Source of the DNA: JAWPMV01 sp038527215
Lineage (GTDB): Bacteria > Bacteroidota > Bacteroidia > J057
DNA: 8,723 bases
NCBI GenBank assembly: GCA_038527215.1
Contig: JBCBGC010000200.1
Coordinates: 1-8,723 of the forward strand
Direction of reading: 5' to 3'
The translations under genes were made by a program, and so were the position numbers. Below, piece after piece: positions 1 to 5,481 of this stretch; positions within the stretch are counted from its first letter, which is position 1, and the number at the start of each line of letters is the position of its first letter. The notes beneath the pieces were generated by a model, which was not told where the DNA came from, ran no database searches, and saw nothing but the letters and a program-made list of their open reading frames with translations.

Positions 1-53
1 ATGCGTATATTTATGGCAAATATGCTAAAGAAAGTGTTATCACTTTTTGCATA
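1..53 (+). repeat. Left arm of 53-bp perfect inverted repeat
   Basis: Bases 1-53 are exactly the reverse complement of 277-329, compared base by base without a mismatch; identity breaks at 54 (G against A). The arm touches the window's first base, so it may extend further left. It begins with ATGCGTATATTTATGG and ends with CTTTTTGCATA. The interior between the arms is 223 bp. A perfect pair this long is too large for a transcription terminator; it fits terminal repeats of a small mobile element, a duplicated-inverted segment, or an assembly junction. Confidence 0.93.
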
Positions 54-265
54 GGCACTTGTCGAAGATATTGCCGAAGAAGTATCATTCAGTTTGCCGG
101 ACAAAACCGCATGTACTGCTGCATAATGCCAAGTCAATGTTTCACCTGCAATGACTGCGACATGATCTGCATTCAGCCTGCTAAGCAAGTCCGCAGGTAG
201 CTTTGTTGAAATCGCACATGTTTGAATGCCCATACATTTGCAGGTGTACTTGCTGGTACAGTTGC
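23..265 (+). repeat. Phased TGC array, block 1 (about 12-bp period)
   Basis: TGC trinucleotides begin at 23, 48, 72, 95, 120, 156, 168, 179, 227, 239, 251 and 263, spaced by 11-12 bp or multiples (mostly 23-25 in the left part). TGCs at 117, 127 and 147 are out of phase. The clearest tandem stretch is 230-265, three consecutive 12-bp units each ending in TTGC, and 159-181 (12 and 11 bp). A loose unit is nnnTnCAnTTGC; the sequence CATTCAGTTTGC at 86-97 and CATTCAGCCTGC at 170-181 are close copies. The complement GCA, where not part of TGCA, does not keep this phase, so the array has a direction. Function unknown. Confidence 0.6.
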
Positions 266-276
266 CGAAAAGAACT

Positions 277-329
277 TATGCAAAAAGTGATAACACTTTC
301 TTTAGCATATTTGCCATAAATATACGCAT
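277..329 (-). repeat. Right arm of 53-bp perfect inverted repeat
   Basis: This is the exact reverse complement of 1-53. Its outer edge (329) is followed at once by TTAAATTTG, so a promoter-like -7 element sits against the repeat boundary. No target-site duplication can be judged, because the sequence left of the other arm lies outside the window. Confidence 0.93.
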
Positions 330-338
330 TTAAATTTG
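310..338 (+). promoter_or_regulatory. Bacteroidota-type promoter at the repeat edge
   Basis: TTTG at 310-313 is followed after 17 bp by TAAATTTG at 331-338, an exact fit to the -7 element TAnnTTTG, with spacing at the short end of that reported for Flavobacterium-type promoters. It would fire rightward from about 345 into TGC block 2 and the decayed frame with a ribosome-binding site at 491. The -33 part lies inside the right repeat arm, as in outward-reading promoters of insertion elements. It is a sequence match only; in AT-rich DNA it may be chance. Confidence 0.35.
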
Positions 339-385
339 TCTGCAAAATATAAATATAGAATTGCATTTTTTATTGTATACAAAAA

Positions 386-445
386 GCATGTAGAATCTGC
401 TGTATTTCTGCATTCAGTTTGCATGCAGTATTGCATTTTGCAAAA
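386..445 (+). repeat. Phased TGC array, block 2
   Basis: TGC starts at 398, 409, 420 and 432 give spacings of 11, 11 and 12 bp; extra TGCs lie at 424 and 439. The unit CATTCAGTTTGC (411-422) is an exact repeat of 86-97, which ties this block to block 1 although it lies outside the inverted repeat. The segment ATGTAGAATCTGC (388-400) resembles ATGCAAAATCTGC at 722-734 (11 of 13 bases), which ties it to block 3. Confidence 0.55.
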
Positions 446-490
446 AGGAAAATTTACCTAAGACTCAAAATCCAGTTTTCCTCTCGACTA

Positions 491-615
491 AAGGAGACAA
501 TGATGACCACAAGTCCATCTTTACCGGAATAATCGGAATTCATCCAGGAAGGATTCGCAAACCGCTGTCTTAAGCCCTATAAGCCCTGCTAGAGGAGCTT
601 ATACCATCGAAATAG
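491..615 (+). pseudogene. Possible decayed gene start of unknown family
   Basis: AAGGAG at 491-496 lies 6 nt before ATG 503, an unusually good Shine-Dalgarno for this window. The frame gives MTTSPSLPE and then a stop at 530-532. Reading on in the same frame gives 19 sense codons (SEFIQEGFANRCLKPYKPC) to a stop at 590-592; a -1 shift near 589 continues as LEELIPSK to a stop at 613-615. The joined reading looks protein-like (charged, no low complexity), as expected for the N-terminal part of a gene broken by a stop and a frameshift. I do not recognise the family; a transposase remnant is conceivable but unproven. It sits in the TGC-poor segment between array blocks 2 and 3. It may also be noise. 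Confidence 0.2.
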
Positions 616-702
616 GGAAAAACAAGTAAGTAAGCACAAATGGGAGAGGATTGCTTAGCGGCAAAATATGAGCTTCTATAGAGCAGGGCAATAACGGTCA
701 AG

Positions 703-770
703 ATTTGCATGTAAAAAATGCATGCAAAATCTGCATGTGGAATTGCCTTTTAGTTAGTAGGATTTTTTGC
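703..770 (+). repeat. Phased TGC array, block 3
   Basis: TGC starts at 706, 719, 732, 744 and 768, with spacings 13, 13, 12 and 24; a further TGC at 816 is 48 bp on. Units ATGTAAAAAATGC, ATGCAAAATCTGC and ATGTGGAATTGC follow one another directly (709-746). The block is separated from block 2 by about 255 bp almost without TGC, suggesting one array interrupted by an insertion, or two arrays flanking a different segment. It lies just past the 3' end of the leftward deaminase gene. Confidence 0.5.
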
Positions 771-839
771 TCAATTTCTTCCTCGGCTTTCAACACAAAA
801 GATCTTCAGAAATTTTGCTTAAACCCAGCACTTCTTTAT

Positions 840-1370
840 TCAGGAATCTTGGTTCTTGTAATAGGCCCGATGTTGATCTTTTTTACTGGTAAAAGGAAAG
901 GCTCGCATTTCTTCCAGTGCTGCATCAGGAAAAACCGGACCGATAATTTCTACGCGTTGTTTGCCTTGGTTAATCAAAGGATGGCAGGAAGGTTTGGGTT
1001 TGCCTCCGCTCAAGGATTGAAGCTGAGCCTGGCTAAAGCCGAATACCACCTTGGTTATCCGGGCCCAGTGAATGGCGCCGGAACACATGACACAAGGTTC
1101 GACATTGGTATATAGGGTGTATCCTTCCAGGGAAATGAGTTGGTGGGCTCGGCAATACTGGCTGATCACGGTGAGTTCCGGATGTGCGGTAGGATCAGAG
1201 TAGGGGATGCAGACCTCTTCACTTTCCCATACGATGCGCTCCTTGAAAGCGAGGACCGTGCCAAAGGGATGAAAACCTTTTTGTCCGGAAAGAATCGCTA
1301 ATTCCTGCGCACGCTGTAAAAACTGCTGATCTAAAGGGGAGAGTGCTGCCACGGCTTTTTTTTCTAACAT
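840..1370 (-). CDS. Nucleoside/guanine deaminase-like protein (COG0590 type)
   Basis: This 176-residue protein belongs to the zinc-dependent cytidine deaminase fold and would hydrolytically remove an amino group from a purine or pyrimidine base in the cytoplasm. Visible motifs are HPFGTVL (34-40), the active-site HPE (His63, Glu65) within DPTAHPELTVI, and PCVMCSGAIHWARI, with Cys93 and Cys96 as further zinc ligands. The C-terminal part (GFSQAQLQSLSGG, then IIGPVFPDAALEEMRAFPF) resembles GuaD-like nucleoside deaminases more than the tRNA deaminase TadA, which has a shorter, different tail. The middle residue of the usual HAE is Pro here. The start ATG at 1370 has no clear ribosome-binding site, normal for Bacteroidota. 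It diverges from the zinc-ribbon gene at 1445 across 74 bp that must hold both promoters. Substrate unproven: guanine is the first guess. Confidence 0.87.
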   Translation of the reverse strand: MLEKKAVAALSPLDQQFLQRAQELAILSGQKGFHPFGTVLAFKERIVWESEEVCIPYSDPTAHPELTVISQYCRAHQLISLEGYTLYTNVEPCVMCSGAIHWARITKVVFGFSQAQLQSLSGGKPKPSCHPLINQGKQRVEIIGPVFPDAALEEMRAFPFTSKKDQHRAYYKNQDS

Positions 1371-1444
1371 AGGAAAATAAATCCGCTTCCTGCTGGAAGA
1401 AAAGAAGGTTTTTCGTATATTAACGGTTGTAAACGATTAAAGAA

Positions 1445-1807
1445 ATGATAGTCGCAACCCGCAGCTGTATTCAATGTGGCAAGCCCCTTACCGGACGGGC
1501 TGACCAGCGCTTTTGTTCCACTAACTGTAAAAACAAGTGGCATCAGGCCAAATACAAAGCGGCTGAAGCAGCAACCAAAGCGGTGGACGACATTTTGCAC
1601 CAAAATCGGGAAATCCTCCTCCGGATGCTCGATGGTAAGATGACCCGCACCGTTTCCCGGAATGCTTTAGAGCTGCAAGGTTTTCGATTCGCCTTTATGA
1701 CGGGTTATCGCAAAGATGAGGCCGACCGCCTGGTACATCAGGTTTATGAGTTGCTTTGGTTTGCCGCCGGACCAGATCATATCACCCTCCGTCAAGTCAT
1801 CCTGTAA
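1445..1807 (+). CDS. Small zinc-ribbon protein of unknown function
   Basis: This 120-residue soluble protein opens with a treble-clef/ribbon-like motif: Cys8-x2-Cys11, then Cys24-x3-Cys28 in the segment RFCSTNCKNKWHQAKYK. This arrangement (CxxC, about 12 residues, CxxxC, then Trp-His and basic residues) is common in short hypothetical proteins of Bacteroidota. The remainder is a predicted helical stretch (about 35-62, Ala/Glu/Lys rich) and a C-terminal part with RNALELQGFRFAFMTGYR and VYELLWFAAG, which looks like a small alpha/beta domain. There is no signal peptide or membrane segment. A role in nucleic-acid or protein binding is a guess from the zinc motif. It is the first gene of a rightward cluster; the next start codon lies 2 nt after its stop. 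The start has only a weak upstream GAAA context. Confidence 0.75.
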   Translation: MIVATRSCIQCGKPLTGRADQRFCSTNCKNKWHQAKYKAAEAATKAVDDILHQNREILLRMLDGKMTRTVSRNALELQGFRFAFMTGYRKDEADRLVHQVYELLWFAAGPDHITLRQVIL

Positions 1808-1809
1808 GT

Positions 1810-2055
1810 ATGGAACATCATTGCGCGCCCACTTGTAGCTGTTTCAACCAGCTAAAAGCTACCCATAGAGCCATGGCATCAAAGGATCAACCTCCGCGCT
1901 CTTTATTACATAAAGTGCGGGAAAAGGCTGGATGCAGTCATTGTGGAGTCCGCAGGTATACGGATGAGGCGGCCCGTTGTCAGGATTGCGAATGGGCCAG
2001 GGCCTGGTTATCTTGTCGCCATCGTCATCCTCCCCAGCTGAGGTTGAATCTATAA
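1810..2055 (+). CDS. Small cysteine-rich zinc-ribbon protein, unrecognised
   Basis: This 81-residue frame starts at ATG 1810, two bases after the stop of the preceding gene, which suggests translational coupling. It holds a regular ribbon: Cys42-x2-Cys45 (CSHCG), 11 residues, Cys57-x2-Cys60 (CQDCEWARAW). Further Cys residues sit at 5, 9, 11 and 69, and the tail is basic and His-rich (CRHRHPPQ). It exactly fills the gap before the transporter, and with this start it overlaps neither neighbour. A longer in-frame start at 1756 would overlap the upstream gene and adds nothing motif-like. I recognise no family. The paired CxxC motifs and placement argue that it is real; small size and lack of known homologues argue caution. 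It may act with the other zinc-ribbon protein upstream. Confidence 0.55.
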   Translation: MEHHCAPTCSCFNQLKATHRAMASKDQPPRSLLHKVREKAGCSHCGVRRYTDEAARCQDCEWARAWLSCRHRHPPQLRLNL

Positions 2056-2087
2056 TTACTCCAGAACTACTACACACCTACCCATTC

Positions 2088-3203
2088 ATGTTTATCCGTC
2101 AGTTTGCCTACAGCTTCATGATCTTGTTGGTCGTGGCGCTTGCGATGCTCTTTCCCGAAGCCTTTGTTCAGTGGGGAAATTTCAAAACCAGCAGCCTGAT
2201 CGTGCCTTTACTACAGGTGATCATGTTTGGCATGGGTACCGCCATGAGCTTAGACGACTTTAAAGGAGTGATTCGCATGCCCAAGGGGGTATTGGTTGGG
2301 CTCTTATGCCAGTTTAGCATTATGCCCTTTATCGGTTTCGGGCTGGCCACGCTCTTTGGCTTTGAGCCGGCCATTGCGGCTGGGATGATCCTGGTAGGGG
2401 CAGCTCCCTCAGGATTGGCTTCCAATGTGATGTCTTATCTGGCCAAAGCCCATTTAGCCTTATCCATCACCTTAACGGCCGTGGCGACCTTGCTGGCTCC
2501 TTTGGTTACGCCAGGCTATATGAGCTTTCTGGGCGGACAATTTATCGAGGTAGATTTCTGGAACATGGTATGGAATACCGTACAAATGGTGATTCTACCA
2601 GTCATTGGCGGTTTGATGTTCCATCACATTGCCTATCATCCTGAACCCAAAGGAGGCAGAAATGTGGTGCTGGTCAATCTGGGTATTACCGTAGTGCTTT
2701 CCCTCATGATCTACGGATTGGGTTGGGAAGCTACTGCCTTGCATGAAGCCTGGTGGTTGAGTTTGATCTTGTCAATTGTCCTTGCGTTGGCCTGGTTACT
2801 AAAGACCTATGCTTCTCAGGTTGAAAAAGTCATGCCTTTTGTCTCTATGGCCGGTATCGCCTTTATCATTGTGGTCATTACTGCTAACGGACGAGACAAG
2901 CTCTTGGAAGTGGGCTTACTCCTCATTATCGCCTGTCTGATTCACAATCTCCTGGGCTACATGCTGGGCTTTAGCCTGGCGCGTCTCTTCCGGATGGATA
3001 CGCTCAGTAGTCGGACCATCTCCCTGGAAGTCGGGATGCAGAATTCCGGACTGGCTTCTGGTTTAGCTGCTCAGATGAACCAACTAGGCACGCTGGGCCT
3101 GGCTCCGGCTATTTTTGGCCCCATGATGAATATTACCGGCTCTATCCTGGCCATGTGGTGGCGAAATCGACCCGTAGAAAAACCACCTGAGGCAGCAGAG
3201 TAG
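2088..3203 (+). CDS. BASS-family (bile acid:Na+ symporter type) transporter
   Basis: This 371-residue inner-membrane protein has about nine to ten hydrophobic segments and belongs to the SBF/BASS family (COG0385), sodium-coupled importers of organic anions. Family signatures are FGMGTAMSLDDF (47-58), the first crossover-type segment GAAPSGLASNVMSYLAKA (104-121) and the second, ISLEVGMQNSGLA (311-323), whose Glu314, Gln318 and Asn319 correspond to the conserved E-x3-QN of the sodium-binding region. It ends with a short charged tail (RPVEKPPEAAE). The start ATG 2088 is chosen because the hydrophobic N-terminus begins directly after it; a start at 1977 would add 37 non-conserved residues and overlap the small zinc-ribbon gene. 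It lies 32 nt behind that gene and is probably co-transcribed. The substrate cannot be read from sequence: bile acids are unlikely; pyruvate, pantoate or other organic acids are known for relatives. Confidence 0.9.
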   Translation: MFIRQFAYSFMILLVVALAMLFPEAFVQWGNFKTSSLIVPLLQVIMFGMGTAMSLDDFKGVIRMPKGVLVGLLCQFSIMPFIGFGLATLFGFEPAIAAGMILVGAAPSGLASNVMSYLAKAHLALSITLTAVATLLAPLVTPGYMSFLGGQFIEVDFWNMVWNTVQMVILPVIGGLMFHHIAYHPEPKGGRNVVLVNLGITVVLSLMIYGLGWEATALHEAWWLSLILSIVLALAWLLKTYASQVEKVMPFVSMAGIAFIIVVITANGRDKLLEVGLLLIIACLIHNLLGYMLGFSLARLFRMDTLSSRTISLEVGMQNSGLASGLAAQMNQLGTLGLAPAIFGPMMNITGSILAMWWRNRPVEKPPEAAE

Positions 3204-3238
3204 GGGAGACCCCAATATTCATTCAGTTTCCCCTTTTG
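3203..3238 (+). terminator. Possible terminator behind the BASS gene
   Basis: GGGGAGA (3203-3209) pairs with TTTCCCC (3227-3233), seven pairs with one G-T, around a 17-nt loop, and TTTTG follows. A competing short hairpin, GGGG-AGA-CCCC (3203-3213), shares the same G run. The long loop and short T run make this weak. It would separate the transporter cluster from the secreted-protein gene at 3341. Confidence 0.3.
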
Positions 3239-3340
3239 TCCTGTCAATTGCCCCTCCCGGTAGTTCCTGCTTGAAGAACATCAGGTTTTGCTGCACCTTG
3301 GGATCATCAACATTTCCCTTGGACTGTAAACCTTATTATC

Positions 3341-5428
3341 ATGAAGCAGCAACATACGCTTATGCTGGTGATCTCCTTATGGTTTGGTCTGGGAAACCTA
3401 TCTGCCCAGTACCCTGGATTCACCCCTTCTTCGAATATTATCTGTCAAAACTACCCGGTAGATTTTACCAATCATACCCCCAACTTATTCGGATACACCT
3501 ATTACTGGGATTTCGGAGACAATAACTTTGATACCACGGCGGCCCATCCTCAACATACCTACAGCCAGGTAGATACCTTCCCGGTTACGCTTTCCATGAC
3601 AGGCGATTCTTTTATCTATGTGCTAAAAAGTATTAAAATTCACTGGGTCAAGCAATCTTCCTGGTATAGCTTCTGGTGGGACAAAAAGATAGACCCTTAT
3701 CTGAAAATCAAAGGAAGTCAGAACAGCTCTGGTAATACTTCGACTTCCCATTTTAAAGATGTAACCCTCCCTGTGTCCTTCAGCTTTAATAAGCCGCTGG
3801 GCCTGCAAAACTATGTCGTCCATGTCTGGGACTATGATGCCGGAAGCAATGATGATTACTGTGGGGCATTCAATATCCCGGTTCCGGGCGGATCAGGTTC
3901 CGTTTCGAACAGTAATTTTACCATTAGCTGGGTCATCGACAGCTTTTTGGTGCAGCCTTTTTCCGATACCATTGAGGTACGTCCGGCACCCAGCACGCCT
4001 TTGGTGTCTATCCTGAGTCCTGATTCCGTATGCTTTGGGGATAGTGTATGGCTCAGCGCGACTACCGATCCAGGATTGAGTATTGAATGGATGCTAAACG
4101 GACAAGTGGTAGATACCGGGCTACATCATTATGCACGGGTGGCAGGTACCTATTACGCCAGGGTAACCAATGCGGCAGGCTGTGCGCCTACATCTCAAGG
4201 GACGCCTGTACACATTCGTCCGCCGCTCAATCCCGGCATCCAGGCACCTCAAGCATATTTTTGTAGTGGTGACACCTTAAAACTTGAAGCGAACCTACAA
4301 GGCAGTGGCTATACCTATCAGTGGTATCAGGACAGCGTTCCAAACAGCGGGAACCAATCCCCAAGCTTATGGATTACTGAAAGTGGGCATTACCAGATTC
4401 GCGTTTCTGATGCCTTCGGTTGCGAGGATATCTCTCCTCCTGCCTTCTTCGGTGAAGTACCTGTATACGTGGCCGAGATTTCACCGCCTGGCCTGCATAA
4501 AATCTGTGAGGGGGAGGAACTCTTGCTGGAAGCTCAGTCAGGAAATGGGTTGATTTACGATTGGTACCAGGATTCACAATTGGTAGTGAGTACCTCTTTG
4601 GTAACCTATGGCGCTACGGCAGCAGGCAGTTACTATGTCATCATGACGGACAGCGCAGGATGTCAGCAGGATACTTCTAATGTAGTCAATCTGACCCTTC
4701 TGGATGCTCCGGCAGGGGGCAGTATTTCCGGAGAGTCAGAAATGTGCGAGGGAACGGACGTTATGCTGAATTTTCTCCCGGACACCGGAGCGCTGCAAAT
4801 CCAATGGTTACTGGATGGTCAGCCCCTGAGCAATGAAACCTTCAACTATCTGATGGCTGATCAGCCGGGTACCTATCAGGTATTGTCCACCAACCTAAAC
4901 CAATGCGAAACCCTCAGCCCACCCTGGCAGATCGTAGGTCTCCCTGCTCCCGTTCCGCAGGTCTACATGAGCAATCAGGAGCTCTCCACTGACCCTGCAG
5001 CACAGTATACCTGGTATGAAGTCGCCTCCGGCCAGCCCGTTTCCAATGATGCCAGTTTTGTGCCTATGGCCAGTGGAAGCTACTATGTAGAGGTGATCTA
5101 CGCCAATGGTTGCTCCAATGTCTCAGAGCCTTTTGACTTTTGGGTTACCGAGGTGGAAGACGCGCTGCCGAAAGTCCAGGCCAGTCTTTTCCCGAACCCC
5201 AACCGAGGAGAATTCAAGCTCCAGGTAGAAGTCAATACCCAGGTTACGGCCCGTATGGAAGTATATGATTTGTCTGGGAAGCAGGTAGACCTGCAGGAAC
5301 TGGACCTCCAACCAGGGCAACATACTTACCCTGTCCGTTTGAAGGAACTGGCCACGGGCTTATACATCGTACAGATCCATCAGGCTGAAAAAGCACCGAT
5401 GAGCCTGAAACTAGAAATAATTCATTAA
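3341..5428 (+). CDS. Secreted PKD / C2-like / Ig-repeat protein with T9SS sorting domain
   Basis: This 695-residue protein starts with a signal peptide (MKQQHTLMLVISLWFGLGNL, cleavage likely after SAQ, about 23). A PKD domain follows (about 28-95; YYWDFGDNNFDTT, HTYSQVDTFPVTL). Residues about 105-210 resemble a C2 domain: DPYLKIKG (118-125) and VWDYDAGSNDDYCG with Asp164, Asp166 and Asp172 at the spacing of calcium-binding loop 3. Five Ig-like repeats of about 75 residues run from 225 to 605, each with an early Cys or equivalent, a Trp core (IEWMLNG, YQWYQDS, YDWYQDS, IQWLLDG, YTWYEVA), and a G-x-Y-x-V strand ending near a second Cys. The end (about 612-695; LFPNPNRGEFKLQV, VYDLSGKQV, GLYIVQI) is a type A sorting domain for export across the outer membrane and surface attachment by the type IX system. 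A surface adhesin or binding protein is likely; no catalytic domain is visible. Confidence 0.9.
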   Translation: MKQQHTLMLVISLWFGLGNLSAQYPGFTPSSNIICQNYPVDFTNHTPNLFGYTYYWDFGDNNFDTTAAHPQHTYSQVDTFPVTLSMTGDSFIYVLKSIKIHWVKQSSWYSFWWDKKIDPYLKIKGSQNSSGNTSTSHFKDVTLPVSFSFNKPLGLQNYVVHVWDYDAGSNDDYCGAFNIPVPGGSGSVSNSNFTISWVIDSFLVQPFSDTIEVRPAPSTPLVSILSPDSVCFGDSVWLSATTDPGLSIEWMLNGQVVDTGLHHYARVAGTYYARVTNAAGCAPTSQGTPVHIRPPLNPGIQAPQAYFCSGDTLKLEANLQGSGYTYQWYQDSVPNSGNQSPSLWITESGHYQIRVSDAFGCEDISPPAFFGEVPVYVAEISPPGLHKICEGEELLLEAQSGNGLIYDWYQDSQLVVSTSLVTYGATAAGSYYVIMTDSAGCQQDTSNVVNLTLLDAPAGGSISGESEMCEGTDVMLNFLPDTGALQIQWLLDGQPLSNETFNYLMADQPGTYQVLSTNLNQCETLSPPWQIVGLPAPVPQVYMSNQELSTDPAAQYTWYEVASGQPVSNDASFVPMASGSYYVEVIYANGCSNVSEPFDFWVTEVEDALPKVQASLFPNPNRGEFKLQVEVNTQVTARMEVYDLSGKQVDLQELDLQPGQHTYPVRLKELATGLYIVQIHQAEKAPMSLKLEIIH

Positions 5429-5446
5429 TCAGTCCACTAGGGAATG

Positions 5447-5481
5447 AGGGGCCAGCTGCAAAGTTGGTCCCTTTCTTATTT
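5447..5481 (+). terminator. Rho-independent terminator after the T9SS-cargo gene
   Basis: AGGGGCCAGC (5447-5456) pairs with GTTGGTCCCT (5463-5472) over ten base pairs including two G-T pairs, with a 6-nt loop TGCAAA, followed by the T-rich TTTCTTATTT. It lies 19 nt behind the rightward stop and runs into the stop codon of the convergent di-haem gene (5476-5478). Read leftward there is no T run, so it mainly serves the rightward gene. Confidence 0.7.

Larger units (their letters stand above)
1..839. other. Gene-free region with phased repeats and an inverted repeat
   Basis: No convincing intact protein gene is visible on either strand; open frames here are short and run through repeat sequence. 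The stretch is visibly richer in A+T than the genes to its right. It contains a perfect 53-bp inverted repeat (1-53 and 277-329), three blocks of directional TGC motifs at about 12-bp spacing (about 23-270, 386-445, 703-770), one promoter-like site (310-338) and a decayed open-frame fragment (491-615). The region between 770 and 839 holds little besides a TGC at 768 and one at 816, and is the downstream flank of the leftward deaminase gene. The nature of the whole is unknown. It could be a non-autonomous mobile element, a protein-binding array, a structured RNA locus, or a degenerate repeat-protein gene. Confidence 0.7.

Noticed and set aside
181..366. 61-residue leftward open frame as a gene
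   Set aside because: It runs through the right arm and the phased repeat, starts in AT-rich sequence and shows no domain or ribosome-binding site.
1..445. CRISPR array
   Set aside because: The recurring element is only about 3-4 conserved bases every 12 bp; there are no 23-47 bp identical repeats with unique spacers and no cas genes.
1..450. Retron or diversity-generating retroelement
   Set aside because: No reverse transcriptase gene is in the window and the 53-bp arms with a 223-bp interior do not match a retron msr-msd layout; no template/variable repeat pair is visible.
705..1115. 136-residue rightward open frame
   Set aside because: Most of it lies antisense to the deaminase gene, which has clear catalytic motifs; the start is in TGC block 3.
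840..1370. Assignment as tRNA adenosine deaminase TadA
   Set aside because: The deaminase core is shared, but the C-terminal GPVFPDAALEEM segment and HPFG motif fit GuaD-like enzymes better.
1977..2087. Longer N-terminus for the BASS transporter
   Set aside because: It would add 37 Ser/Pro-rich residues before the first helix and overlap the small zinc-ribbon frame; ATG 2088 fits the family.
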